Source of the DNA: an uncultured SAR86 cluster bacterium
GTDB taxonomy: Bacteria > Pseudomonadota > Gammaproteobacteria > Magnimaribacterales > D2472
Reading direction: 5' to 3'
Assembly (NCBI GenBank): GCA_902591665.1
Contig: CACJBO010000002.1
Location: 62,001-126,000 of the forward strand
DNA: 64,000 nucleotides
Both the position numbers and the translations under genes were made by a program. Under the pieces are notes generated by a model. That model made no database searches. It had not been told where the DNA came from and was given only the letters and a program-made list of their open reading frames with translations. This document shows positions 10,139 to 19,901 of the stretch, piece by piece (within the stretch, counting starts at the first letter, position 1; the number at the start of each line of letters is the position of its first letter).

Positions 10139-10850
10139 ATCTTCTACTCACTGTCTTAAAGTTATCTATGCATTCTAAAAAATCTTCTTTTGTAAAATCT
10201 GGCCAGTATTTATTTACAAATGATATTTCAGTATAGGCTATTTGATATAGCAAAAAATTACTTATTCTTCTGTCTCCTCCCGTTCTTATTAATAGATCTA
10301 TATCTTCAACAGGAGAGGATGAAAACTCAGAAATCATTTTCTCATCTATTTGCTCTATTGTTATTTGGCCATCTTTCACTTTTGATGAAATTTTTTTGGT
10401 CAAGTTAACTATGTCTTGCCTACCTCCATACCCAAGAGCAACATTTAAATTCAGCACTGATTGATATTCGCTAGTTGCAGCCTCTGCTTCATCAATCTTA
10501 GATAAAACTTTTGAGCCAAAATCTTCAATTTCACCAAAAAACTTAAGTTTGACTTTCTGTTTTTTTAAATCTGGTACTTGTTCATCAATAGCCTTTACCA
10601 CAAGTTTCTTTATTGCATCTATTTCAGGCTTTGGTCTTGACCAATTTTCTGAACTAAAGGCATATAAGGTTAATGATGATATATTTTGTTTAACTGATTC
10701 TTCTACTATATCTCTTACAATTTCAACGCCTTTGCTATGTCCTTGGCTAATTTTTAGAGAGTTTGAGATAGCCCATCTACCATTACCATCCATAATAATA
10801 GCAATATGCTTGGCGATGTTTTTCTGCTTATCTTTTGATGAGTTAGCCAT
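10122..10850 (-). CDS. uppS: Undecaprenyl diphosphate synthase
   Basis: IAIIMDGNGRWA, LTLYAFSSENWSRP, DLLIRTGGDRRISNFLLYQIAYTEI. Confidence 0.97.
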   Translation of the reverse strand: MANSSKDKQKNIAKHIAIIMDGNGRWAISNSLKISQGHSKGVEIVRDIVEESVKQNISSLTLYAFSSENWSRPKPEIDAIKKLVVKAIDEQVPDLKKQKVKLKFFGEIEDFGSKVLSKIDEAEAATSEYQSVLNLNVALGYGGRQDIVNLTKKISSKVKDGQITIEQIDEKMISEFSSSPVEDIDLLIRTGGDRRISNFLLYQIAYTEISFVNKYWPDFTKEDFLECIDNFKTVSRRFGKRT

Positions 10851-10860
10851 GAGGCTTATT

Positions 10861-11415
10861 TTAAATTTCTAAAAGATCAAATTCTTTTGCTTTTAATTCT
10901 GAATCAACAAGTCCGATATATTTATCCGTTTCTTTTTGTATTAAATCTTCTATTCTTCTTAAATCATCTTCTGATATTTCTCCTGAAGATTGTAGCTCTT
11001 TACTTGCTTGGTTAGCATCTCTTCTTATGTTTCTTATAGATACTCTAGAATTCTCAGCCTCGGCTCTGGCCTGTTTAATGTAATCCTGTCTGGTTTCTTC
11101 GGTTAATGCAGGCATTGTAATTCTAATTAAATCAGATGACGTGCTTGGATTTAATCCCAAATTTGAATTAGATATTGCTTTTTCTATTTCAGGTATAAGG
11201 CTTTTATCCCAAGGTGAAATGACTAAAGATCTTCCATCTTCAACGCTTATACTTGCAGTCTGATTTAAAACTGTCAGATTGCCATAATAGTCAACTTTGA
11301 TATCATCTAAAATAGCCGGATTTGCCCTTCCGGTTCTAATCTTATTAAATGCCTGACCTAAGGATGCAATAGATTTATCCATTCTTGAGGTTGCATTATT
11401 TAGTATTTCGTTCAT
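10861..11415 (-). CDS. frr: Ribosome recycling factor
   Basis: KIRTGRANPAILDDIKVDYYG motif; follows pyrH. Confidence 0.97.
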   Translation of the reverse strand: MNEILNNATSRMDKSIASLGQAFNKIRTGRANPAILDDIKVDYYGNLTVLNQTASISVEDGRSLVISPWDKSLIPEIEKAISNSNLGLNPSTSSDLIRITMPALTEETRQDYIKQARAEAENSRVSIRNIRRDANQASKELQSSGEISEDDLRRIEDLIQKETDKYIGLVDSELKAKEFDLLEI

Positions 11416-11416
11416 T

Positions 11417-12130
11417 TTATGATATTAACGTACCTATTTTTTCACCGCAAATGATATCTTTTAATGCATTTTGAGTATTAACGTTAAAAACTGTTATAGG
11501 AAGATTGTGATCTCTAGCTAAAGTTAATGCTGTGGCATCCATTACTTTTAAATTTTTTGTAATTGCATCATTAAAAGATAGTTCTGGGAAAAATTCTGCA
11601 TTTTCATTAATCTCAGGATCTGAGTCATAAACTCCATCAACTCTTGTGGCTTTTAACATTAAATCTGATTGAGTTTCTATAGCTCTGAGGCATCCTGCTG
11701 TATCAGTTGTAAAAAATGGGTTACCGGTGCCTGCTGTAAAAATTACAACATATCCATCATCTAATAGTTGAATTGCAAGCCTTCTATCGTAATGTTCGAC
11801 TATTCCTGACATTGAGATAGCAGACATTACCCTAGTCTTAATACCAGCTCTTTCCAGTGCATCTCTAAATGCAATTCCATTCATTACAGTAGCCAACATA
11901 CCCATGTGGTCGCCTGCAACTCTATCCATTCCTGCTTTATTTAATTTCTCACCTCTAAAAAGATTACCGCCACCTATGACAATTCCTATTTGCGCACCTA
12001 ATTCTTTGCATGATGCAACTGAAGATGCCATTTGATCTAGAATTCTTGGATCTATACCATGTTCATCATCACCAGCAACAGACTCTCCACTAAATTTAAC
12101 GAGAATACGTTGGTGTTTTAGATTTGACAT
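11417..12130 (-). CDS. pyrH: Uridylate kinase
   Basis: RILVKFSGESVAG, GIVIGGGNLFRG, FTAGTGNPFFTTDTAG motifs. Confidence 0.97.
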   Translation of the reverse strand: MSNLKHQRILVKFSGESVAGDDEHGIDPRILDQMASSVASCKELGAQIGIVIGGGNLFRGEKLNKAGMDRVAGDHMGMLATVMNGIAFRDALERAGIKTRVMSAISMSGIVEHYDRRLAIQLLDDGYVVIFTAGTGNPFFTTDTAGCLRAIETQSDLMLKATRVDGVYDSDPEINENAEFFPELSFNDAITKNLKVMDATALTLARDHNLPITVFNVNTQNALKDIICGEKIGTLIS

Positions 12131-12134
12131 AAAT

Positions 12135-12992
12135 TTATTTTAACTGTTCAGCAACCTCATCAGCAAAGTTTTTAGTTTCAACTTCAATGCCTTCACCAAC
12201 TTTTAATCTTGTATAAGATTCAATTTTTGCATTATTTGAATCCAAAAGATTTTGAATTGTAACTTCAGGATCTTTGACAAAATTTTGTGACAATAAAGAA
12301 ACCTCAGAAAGAAATCTTTTTAGCTTACCTTCTATCATTTTTTCCATAATCTCTTGAGGCTTTCCTGATTCTTCAGCTTGAACCATATAAATTGCCTTTT
12401 CTCTTTCAAGAATTTGTGGATCGATATCACTCTCTGATAAACATAAGGGATTGAATGCAGCAACATGCATTGCAATATCTTTTGCTAAAGTTTCGTCACC
12501 ACCAGAAATAACCACAATAGAACCAAGCTTTGAGTCTGAGTGGACATAAGAACCAGTATTCATTTCGGAGCTATATTTAATTGTCTCTAGTCTTCTTAGT
12601 TGGATGTTTTCTCCAATTGTTTGAACAAGTGCTTTTCTTTTCTCTTCAACCTCAGATGAGTGTATATCAGCAATATCGGTTAATTTATTTTCTGAAATAA
12701 ATTTCTGTACATCATCAGCAAACTTAATGAAATTTTCATCCTTTGCTGCAAAATCTGTTTCTGAATTAATTTCAATCAATGTTGAATAGTCATCTCCAAC
12801 ATGAACTCTCAGCACGCCATCAGCAGCAACTCTGGCTGCTTTCTTCTCTGCTTTTAACGCACTATTTGATCTGAGCAAATCAAGAGCCTTTTCAATATCT
12901 CCACTGCACTCAACAAGTGCTTTTTTGCACTCCATCATTGCAACACCTGTCATGTCTCTTAATTCTTTTACTTGAGATGCCTTAATTTCCAT
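12135..12992 (-). CDS. tsf: Elongation factor Ts
   Basis: KELRDMTGVAMMECKKAL; start placed at MEIKASQ, 1 nt after the rpsB stop, not the track start at 13022. Confidence 0.95.
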   Translation of the reverse strand: MEIKASQVKELRDMTGVAMMECKKALVECSGDIEKALDLLRSNSALKAEKKAARVAADGVLRVHVGDDYSTLIEINSETDFAAKDENFIKFADDVQKFISENKLTDIADIHSSEVEEKRKALVQTIGENIQLRRLETIKYSSEMNTGSYVHSDSKLGSIVVISGGDETLAKDIAMHVAAFNPLCLSESDIDPQILEREKAIYMVQAEESGKPQEIMEKMIEGKLKRFLSEVSLLSQNFVKDPEVTIQNLLDSNNAKIESYTRLKVGEGIEVETKNFADEVAEQLK

Positions 12993-12993
12993 T

Positions 12994-13917
12994 TTATTTT
13001 TCTTCCTCTTTAGAATCATCATTATCTACTTGTTCTTCATCTGTAGCTTTTTCTTCAATTGATTCAGGCGCTTCGGATTGATTTTCATCTTCAGATGTTT
13101 CTTGTTTTAATTCATCAGCCGCTGGTTCTTCTGTAACTTCTTCATTCTTATCTACTTTTGCTTCAACCGGCTCTTCCTTTTTAATGGTTTGAATAACTGG
13201 AGTTTCAGAGTCTGTTTTGGGCATATAGCCTTTTGAAGACTCTAAGCCTCTTGCACAAGAGTCAGCAATTATTTTTGTTATAAGTCTTATTGATCTTATT
13301 GCATCATCATTTCCAGGAATGACCATATCAATTCCATCTGGATCAGAATTAGTATCTACAAGTGCGATTACAGGTATTCCCATTTTTTTTGCTTCTAAGA
13401 CTGCAATTTTTTCGTATTTAACATCAATAACAAATATTGCATCGGGCAAGCCTTTCATGTCTTTAATGCCACCAACACTTGCTTCAAGCTTTGTGTATTC
13501 CTTTTGAATCTCCACTGCTTCTTTTTTAATAAGTTTTTCAATTCTTCCAGAAGATATCATTTCTTCAATATCTTGAAGTCTTCTAATTGAGCCTCTTATT
13601 GTTTTCCAGTTAGTTAGCGTTCCGCCTAACCATCTTTTATTAACATAAGGAAGGCCAATTGCTGATGCTTCTTCTTTAATTGTTTTACTAGCTGATCTTT
13701 TTGTACCTACAAATAGAACTTTATTACCTTTTGAACAAATATCTTCAACTTTTGAAGCAGCAGCACTAAGATGCTCCTGAGTCATGTCTAAATTTATAAT
13801 GCTTATTTGTTTTCTGGTATCAAAAATAAACTTCTCCATTTTAGGATTCCAGAATCTTTGTTGATGGCCGAAATGAACGCCTGCATGTAACAGGTCTTTA
13901 ACAGAAACTATACTCAA
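12994..13917 (-). CDS. rpsB: Small ribosomal subunit protein uS2 with long acidic C-terminal tail
   Basis: [19 protein letters not shown] core; SD AAGGAG at 13925-13930 supports TTG start at 13917 ([10 protein letters not shown]) instead of track start 13980. Confidence 0.92.
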   Translation of the reverse strand: MSIVSVKDLLHAGVHFGHQQRFWNPKMEKFIFDTRKQISIINLDMTQEHLSAAASKVEDICSKGNKVLFVGTKRSASKTIKEEASAIGLPYVNKRWLGGTLTNWKTIRGSIRRLQDIEEMISSGRIEKLIKKEAVEIQKEYTKLEASVGGIKDMKGLPDAIFVIDVKYEKIAVLEAKKMGIPVIALVDTNSDPDGIDMVIPGNDDAIRSIRLITKIIADSCARGLESSKGYMPKTDSETPVIQTIKKEEPVEAKVDKNEEVTEEPAADELKQETSEDENQSEAPESIEEKATDEEQVDNDDSKEEEK

Positions 13918-14013
13918 TTTAATTCTCCTTGGGGTTATTCTCCAATCCTTATAAAGCTGACTCTGTATCGAGCACCCCAACTTTAAATACCTAGGATTTT
14001 CGTGTTAAAAAGT
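13918..14013 (-). promoter_or_regulatory. Structured rpsB 5' leader (candidate S2 autoregulatory element)
   Basis: Complementary blocks read directly: 13974-13980 with 13929-13935 (TTGGGGT/ACCCCAA) and 13993-13998 with 13944-13949 (AATCCT/AGGATT), interleaved; upstream -10-like TAGAAT at 14020-14025. Confidence 0.55.
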
Positions 14014-14055
14014 TGTTGTATTCTATAGGCAAAGTAGATAAATTTAAAGTAATTT

Positions 14056-14709
14056 CTACTTAAAAAAATCTTGGGTTGTGTACATTCCTGGAGAAATACC
14101 GGTCATTGATTTTGCAATTGATATAGCACCGTCTGCAAATATTTTTCTTGATAAAGCTTCGTGTTTAAAACTTATATGATTAACATCATTAAAGAAGGTT
14201 ACTTCATGGATTCCAAAAACATCTAATATTCTTTTAGATTCTATTTCAACTGAGGTTATATATTTTTTATTATTATTTAACTCAATAAACTTTTTTAGCT
14301 CAATAGCAGTTCCTGATGGAGAATCAACTTTTTGGGTGTGATGTATTTCAGAAATTAAGCATTTCATAGAGTCTGAATTGTCTTTTAAAAACTGTTTAAT
14401 ATTTTTTTTAAAATAAAAGATACCTTTACTCATATTAAAGGAGAGCATGATTGGAATTTCATTTGAAGCTTCTTCTATTACTTTGAGTTCGATTTCTGTA
14501 AAACCTGTTGTGCCTATGATTAATGGCTTTTTATACTCTTTAGCTTCTTGAACAAGAGGCATTGTTGATTCAGGTCTTGAAAAATCAATTACTACATCTG
14601 ATTCACTAACTGTTTTCACAATTTCAAAATCTGGATCATCTAAAATTAAATTGTTTATAGTCTTACCCATCTTTCCAGACAAACCATTAATAAAAATAGT
14701 TATCATCAA
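14056..14709 (-). CDS. dapB: 4-hydroxy-tetrahydrodipicolinate reductase (compact)
   Basis: NGLSGKMGK, VIDFSRPE, IIGTTGF, EIHHTQKVDSPSGTA, GISPGMYTTQDFF motifs. Confidence 0.93.
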   Translation of the reverse strand: MMITIFINGLSGKMGKTINNLILDDPDFEIVKTVSESDVVIDFSRPESTMPLVQEAKEYKKPLIIGTTGFTEIELKVIEEASNEIPIMLSFNMSKGIFYFKKNIKQFLKDNSDSMKCLISEIHHTQKVDSPSGTAIELKKFIELNNNKKYITSVEIESKRILDVFGIHEVTFFNDVNHISFKHEALSRKIFADGAISIAKSMTGISPGMYTTQDFFK

Positions 14710-15813
14710 CTAATCCTTAATTTCGTTACAAGCTTTATTAAATGCATCTGTTCCGGGAAAGTTCTTTGATTCAGATAATGAGTCAGTAAATGATTTCAAA
14801 AGTTTTAGTTGTTTTCTGTCTAAATTTGATGGAGTTTCAACTACAACTCTGCAAAGAATGTCACCACGTCTACTATTTCTTACTACTGTGGCACCTTTAC
14901 CTCTTATTCTAAATACCTTTCCTGTTTGCGTTTGTGCCGGAATTTTTAATGAAATTGAACCCTCTAATGTTGGTATTTGTATTGATCCGCCTAAAATTGA
15001 TACTTCAAAAGGGATTGGAGATTCAATGTATAAATCTTTACCATCTCTTTCAAATAAAGGATTTTCTAAAACTCTTATTGCAACGTAAAGGTCGCCTGAT
15101 TGTCCGCCTTTATGCCATTCACCCTCCCCACTTAGCCTAACTTTATCCCCATTATCAACTCCTGCTGGAATGTTAACTGATAAAGTTTTATTCTCTTTGA
15201 TGGCTCCAATACCTCCACAAATTCTGCACTTATCTTTAATTACTTGGCCTGTACCAGAGCAGGTTGAGCATGTTTGTTGAACTGAAAAAAATCCTTGTTG
15301 CATTCTAACTTGGCCTGCTCCATTACAATTTGAACAAGTCACAGGACTTGTTCCTTTTGCAGCACCACTTCCATTGCAATCATGACACTCTTTATGTGAT
15401 GGTATCTTAATTTTCTTTTGAGTACCAAGAACTGCTTCTTTAAGGGAAAGATCTAAATTATATTGAAGATCAGATCCTCTTCTTTGCCTTCTTGAAGATG
15501 ACCTAGTTCCAAAAACATCTCCAAATATGTCACCAAAAATATCATTAATATTTATATCGTTAAAATTAGGGCCTCCGCCACCCATGCCCTGCACTCCTTG
15601 ATGGCCAAACTGATCATAAGCTGATTTTTTTTGAGGGTCTGAAAGAACATCATATGCCTCTGCTGCTTCTTTAAATTTTTCAGCAGCTTCAGGATTATCA
15701 GGGTTTCTATCAGGATGAAATTTCATTGCCTTCTTTTTGAAGGCTTTTTTCAACTCAGCGGCAGAAGCGTCTCGAGAGACTTCTAAAGTTTCATAATAGT
15801 CTCTCTTAGACAT
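14710..15813 (-). CDS. dnaJ: Chaperone DnaJ
   Basis: J-domain with HPDRNPDN, G-rich region, four CxxCxGxG zinc motifs. Confidence 0.98.
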   Translation of the reverse strand: MSKRDYYETLEVSRDASAAELKKAFKKKAMKFHPDRNPDNPEAAEKFKEAAEAYDVLSDPQKKSAYDQFGHQGVQGMGGGGPNFNDININDIFGDIFGDVFGTRSSSRRQRRGSDLQYNLDLSLKEAVLGTQKKIKIPSHKECHDCNGSGAAKGTSPVTCSNCNGAGQVRMQQGFFSVQQTCSTCSGTGQVIKDKCRICGGIGAIKENKTLSVNIPAGVDNGDKVRLSGEGEWHKGGQSGDLYVAIRVLENPLFERDGKDLYIESPIPFEVSILGGSIQIPTLEGSISLKIPAQTQTGKVFRIRGKGATVVRNSRRGDILCRVVVETPSNLDRKQLKLLKSFTDSLSESKNFPGTDAFNKACNEIKD

Positions 15814-15820
15814 TTTTGAT

Positions 15821-17731
15821 TTATTTATCTTCTTCTTTTACTTCTTCAAATTCAGCATCAACTGTATTGTCAGAGTTTTCAGCAGAACTCTCGTCTTGAG
15901 GTTGAGCATCTCCTTCTGGTGTATATAGTTTTTGCGTCAAGGGTGTCAGAACATCATTTACACCCTTAGTTGCAGCTTCAATAGACTCAATATTTTCTGA
16001 AGTTATAGCTTTCTCCAACTCTACAACAGCATCTTCTACTTGTGATTTTTCATCATCAGTTAACTTGTCACCTGACTCTTCAATAGTTTTTCTTGTAGCG
16101 TGCACTAGCATATCAGCATTATTTTTTGTTTTTACTAGCTCTTCAAATTTTTTATCATCCTCTGCATTAGCTTCTGCATCTTTAACCATCTTTTCAATAT
16201 CTTCATCTGAAAGTCCACTTGATGCCTTAATAACAATTGATTGTTCTTTGCCAGTATTCTTATCTTTTGCTGATACATTTAAAATACCATTAGCATCTAG
16301 ATCAAACGATACCTCAATTTGTGGAACACCTCTTGTTGCAGGAGGAATATCTGTAAGATTGAACTGCCCAAGTGACTTATTTTGGGCTGCCTGAGTTCTT
16401 TCACCTTGGATAACATGTACAGTAACGGCAGTCTGATTATCCTCAGCAGTAGAGAATACCTGTGATTTTTGAGTTGGAATAGTAGTATTCTTCTCAATAA
16501 GCGGTGTTGCAACGCCACCCAGTGTCTCTATCCCGAGAGTTAAAGGCGTAACATCTAATAATAAAACATCGGTAGTGTCTCCTGAGAGAACAGAACCCTG
16601 TATTGCAGCACCGACGGCTACAGCTTCATCTGGATTGAGGTCTTTTCTTGGATCTTTCCCAAAAAACTCAGAAACCTTCTTTTGTACTAGTGGCATTCTT
16701 GTCTGTCCACCAACAAGAAGAATTTCAGATATCTCATCTTTAGAAATCTTTGCATCTTTAAGTGCAAGTTTTAATGGCTCTAAACTTTTATCAACTAAAT
16801 CCTCAACCAATGATTCTAATTTTGCTCTAGTAATTTTATGAACAAAATGTTTTGGTCCTGAGCTGTCAGCAGTTATATATGGAAGATTGACCTCTGTTTG
16901 TTCTGAAGAAGATAATTCAATTTTAGCTTTTTCAGCAGCCTCTTTAAGCCTTTGCAAAGCAAGAGGATCGCTTTTCAAGTCAAAGCCTGATTCATTCTTG
17001 AACTGTTCTACAAAATAATCAATCAATCTTAAATCAAAATCTTCACCACCTAAGAATGTATCTCCATTAGTTGATAAAACTTCAAACTGGTGTTCGCCAT
17101 CAACATCAGATATTTCTATGATTGAGATATCAAATGTACCGCCACCAAGATCATAAACAGCAACTGTTGAATCACCTTTGTGCTTATCAAGGCCATACGC
17201 AAGTGCAGCGGCAGTTGGTTCATTTATTATTCTTTTCACATCCAGGCCGGCAATCTTTCCTGCGTCTTTAGTTGCTTGTCTTTGTGAATCATTAAAATAT
17301 GCAGGTACAGTAATAACAGCCTCTTTGACCTCATGTCCAAGGTAGTCCTCTGCAGTTTTTTTCATTTTCTTTAAAACTTCAGCAGCTACTTGAGGTGGAG
17401 CTAATTTTTTATCAGATGCTTCTACCCAAGCATCACCATTATCTGCTTTAATAATTTTATAGGGAACCATATCAGCATCTTTACTTACAACTTCATCATC
17501 AAAAGTTCTACCAATAAGTCTTTTAATGGCATATAAGGTATTTTCCGGATTTGTAACCGCTTGTCTTTTTGCTGGTAAACCAACTAAAACTTCATCATTG
17601 TCTGTATAAGCAATTACTGATGGTGTAGTTCTTCCACCTTCAGCATTTTCAATAACTTTTTGTTGTTGTCCTTCGATGACGGCAACACAACTATTTGTGG
17701 TACCTAGATCAATTCCTATTATTTTTGACAT
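15821..17731 (-). CDS. dnaK: Chaperone DnaK (Hsp70)
   Basis: [39 protein letters not shown] motifs. Confidence 0.99.
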   Translation of the reverse strand: MSKIIGIDLGTTNSCVAVIEGQQQKVIENAEGGRTTPSVIAYTDNDEVLVGLPAKRQAVTNPENTLYAIKRLIGRTFDDEVVSKDADMVPYKIIKADNGDAWVEASDKKLAPPQVAAEVLKKMKKTAEDYLGHEVKEAVITVPAYFNDSQRQATKDAGKIAGLDVKRIINEPTAAALAYGLDKHKGDSTVAVYDLGGGTFDISIIEISDVDGEHQFEVLSTNGDTFLGGEDFDLRLIDYFVEQFKNESGFDLKSDPLALQRLKEAAEKAKIELSSSEQTEVNLPYITADSSGPKHFVHKITRAKLESLVEDLVDKSLEPLKLALKDAKISKDEISEILLVGGQTRMPLVQKKVSEFFGKDPRKDLNPDEAVAVGAAIQGSVLSGDTTDVLLLDVTPLTLGIETLGGVATPLIEKNTTIPTQKSQVFSTAEDNQTAVTVHVIQGERTQAAQNKSLGQFNLTDIPPATRGVPQIEVSFDLDANGILNVSAKDKNTGKEQSIVIKASSGLSDEDIEKMVKDAEANAEDDKKFEELVKTKNNADMLVHATRKTIEESGDKLTDDEKSQVEDAVVELEKAITSENIESIEAATKGVNDVLTPLTQKLYTPEGDAQPQDESSAENSDNTVDAEFEEVKEEDK

Positions 17732-17742
17732 AATATTTTCCT

Positions 17743-18297
17743 CTAATTTTTAATTACTGTAACTCTAGCTGGCCTTACTATCCTTGAATGTAGTTCCCAA
17801 CCTCTTTGAAATACATTTCCAATAGAACCATTTTCTTTATCTTTGTCTTGCTCCATGGTTACAGCCTCATGCTTTTCTGGATTAAATTCCTCATTAACAG
17901 GGTAAATGGGTATCATTCCAAATTTATCAAGGGCAGACTCAAAAGACTTTAAAGTTAATTCAATGCCTTCTTTATCTTCTTTAGTAGCGTTTTCAGATAG
18001 GTTGTTTAGAGCGTGTTCTAGATTATCAATCACTGGTAATAGCTCAACAAGAAGCTTTTCAACACCATATTTATGAGCTTTTTCTACTTCATTAACAGTT
18101 CTTTTTAATGCATTATCTAAGTCAGCATTAGCCCTTAAGACTGATTTTTCTAGCTCTTCGTTAATATCTACAAGCTCTTCATAGGTTGGAGAACCTAGAT
18201 CATTCTTAGTTACCTCATCAGTTTCAACTGCAGATTCCTCAGAATTTAATGCATCATTTTCAATATCATTTTTTTTAACTTTTTTTTCTTTTGGCAT
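17743..18297 (-). CDS. grpE: Nucleotide exchange factor GrpE
   Basis: [11 protein letters not shown] coiled coil, [10 protein letters not shown] and [20 protein letters not shown]; precedes dnaK. Confidence 0.95.
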   Translation of the reverse strand: MPKEKKVKKNDIENDALNSEESAVETDEVTKNDLGSPTYEELVDINEELEKSVLRANADLDNALKRTVNEVEKAHKYGVEKLLVELLPVIDNLEHALNNLSENATKEDKEGIELTLKSFESALDKFGMIPIYPVNEEFNPEKHEAVTMEQDKDKENGSIGNVFQRGWELHSRIVRPARVTVIKN

Positions 18298-18319
18298 ATT
18301 TAAATCCTATTTGAAACAT

Positions 18320-18347
18320 ATATTGGGATTTAAATTTTCAGTTCAAG
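18320..18347 (-). promoter_or_regulatory. Candidate sigma-32 (RpoH) heat-shock promoter of grpE-dnaK-dnaJ-dapB
   Basis: Minus-strand CTTGAA (18347-18342), 14-nt spacer, CCCAATAT (18327-18320), close to the CTTGAAA-N11-16-CCCCATnT consensus, just upstream of grpE. Confidence 0.65.
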
Positions 18348-18360
18348 AGCTGAGCTTGAT

Positions 18361-18780
18361 TTAAGATTCTATTTTTCTAACGTGGAGCACCATGCTGTGA
18401 TCGACTAACTCATAGCCTTTTTTGTTTGCTATTTCATGTTGAAGTTTTTCTAATTCTTCATCATGAAATTCCATAACTTTGCCGGTATCAACATCAACCA
18501 TGTGATCATGGTGTTCATCAGAATTAATTTCGTATACTGCTTTGCTATTTTCAAAATGATGCTTTGTTACCATTCCTGCAGCCTCAAACTGTGTAAGGAC
18601 TCTATAAATGGTTGCTAAGCCTATATCTTCATCTTTAGAAATTAGCTCCTTATATATATCTTCGGCACTAAAATGTGCTTCTTCTTGAATAGCTGTTGAT
18701 GCAAGAACCTCCATGATTTTTATTCTTGGTAGCGTAGCCTTTAAACCAGCTTTTTTTAATTCTTCATTTTGATTAGACAT
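18361..18780 (-). CDS. fur: Ferric uptake regulator
   Basis: LKKAGLKATLPRIKIMEVL, GLATIYRVLTQFEAAGMV, HHDHMVDVDTGKVMEF. Confidence 0.94.
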   Translation of the reverse strand: MSNQNEELKKAGLKATLPRIKIMEVLASTAIQEEAHFSAEDIYKELISKDEDIGLATIYRVLTQFEAAGMVTKHHFENSKAVYEINSDEHHDHMVDVDTGKVMEFHDEELEKLQHEIANKKGYELVDHSMVLHVRKIES

Positions 18781-18865
18781 GTTTGCAATTTTTTAAAATT
18801 TTATTGTCATATTCATTTATGTAAACAGACTTTAAAGTTATTACAAAGTATAATCCAAATTAATT

Positions 18866-19204
18866 ATGAAACAACTTACGACAACTTTCTTTATAACAAT
18901 TTTTATAATATCTACTAGCTCCTGCTCTTCTCTTAGTCCATATAAGGTTCCTATCTTGCAGGGAAACATCTATGAGGATGAAGATCTTGAAAAATTAGAA
19001 GAAGGTTTAACAAAAGAGCAAGTTCAATATATTTTTGGTACAGCTTTAATCCAAGATCCTTTTAGAAATTCAAGATGGGATTATTTTAATTCTGTAACAG
19101 TTGGTGAAAAAGTAATGACTGAAAATAAGCTTACTATTTATTTTAATGAAAATGGCCTAGTGGAAAGCTGGGTAGTTGAAAAATCAACACCCCAGACAAA
19201 CTAA
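18866..19204 (+). CDS. bamE: Outer membrane assembly lipoprotein BamE/SmpA
   Basis: Lipobox-like SSCSS, YKVPILQGN, LTKEQVQYIFGTALIQDPF; divergent from fur. Confidence 0.93.
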   Translation: MKQLTTTFFITIFIISTSSCSSLSPYKVPILQGNIYEDEDLEKLEEGLTKEQVQYIFGTALIQDPFRNSRWDYFNSVTVGEKVMTENKLTIYFNENGLVESWVVEKSTPQTN

Positions 19205-19479
19205 ACTTTTTTAAGCCTTCTTTCTTTTGGGTCTTGATGAAGAGGCCGAAGTAGTTCAACCCTTTCTCCTTCTTTAAGTCTGTATTTATTTGGAAGAGGT
19301 TTAAAATTACCATCAAGCAATTCACTGTTTACAGCGATTATTACTTCATGGTCTAGGTTTGAAATAATTTGATTTATCTCATCATATTTTATCAGCTCAG
19401 CTACAGTAAGACTTGACGAAACATCGAATTCATAAAAATATTTTTCATCTATTCCTTGATAGGTAAAAAATACTTTCAT
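19201..19479 (-). CDS. rnfH: RnfH family protein
   Basis: Ubiquitin-like small protein; LKEGERVELLRPLHQDPKERR C-terminus; ratA neighbour. Confidence 0.85.
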   Translation of the reverse strand: MKVFFTYQGIDEKYFYEFDVSSSLTVAELIKYDEINQIISNLDHEVIIAVNSELLDGNFKPLPNKYRLKEGERVELLRPLHQDPKERRLKKV

Positions 19480-19895
19480 GAAACTCTTTCAATAAACGAA
19501 TCAATAATATTCTTAGAAAAGTTATTTGCTAAATAATCTGGAGTTATTGCATTTAATAAAAAAGGTAATTCATAAGTTGCATCAAAATCTATTTGACATG
19601 AATTTTTATCTATATGAGCAACTGACCACCTACCCTCAAATTTTTCAAAAGGACCTTTAAGTTGTTTGATGGTGATAGAACTATCATCTAGTGTATTTTC
19701 AGATTCAATAGAATAATCTTTTCCCAATACATTGAACTCAAGCCTACCAATTTCAATCGGAAGTTCTCTTGAAATTAAAGTAGCTCTTGTACATCCAGGT
19801 ATAAAATTAGAGTAATCATTAAAGTTTGTAATAATTTCTAAAGCCTTTTTTGAGTCAACATTCAAAACTTTTTGAAAACTAATTTTTCTTGCCAT
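19476..19895 (-). CDS. ratA: RatA/Coq10 family START-domain protein
   Basis: YSNFIPGCTRATLISR, FEGRWSVAHIDKNSCQIDFDATYEL; ATG at 19895 preferred over TTG at 19898. Confidence 0.85.
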   Translation of the reverse strand: MARKISFQKVLNVDSKKALEIITNFNDYSNFIPGCTRATLISRELPIEIGRLEFNVLGKDYSIESENTLDDSSITIKQLKGPFEKFEGRWSVAHIDKNSCQIDFDATYELPFLLNAITPDYLANNFSKNIIDSFIERVS

Positions 19896-19901
19896 CAAAG
19901 A

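Noticed and set aside
13918-13980. N-terminal extension of S2 ([21 protein letters not shown])
   Set aside because: Not S2-like and overlaps a structured leader with a good SD before the TTG at 13917
18781-18865. Possible Fur box in the fur-bamE intergenic region
   Set aside because: No convincing match to the GATAATGATAATCATTATC palindrome was visible; AT-richness makes partial matches meaningless
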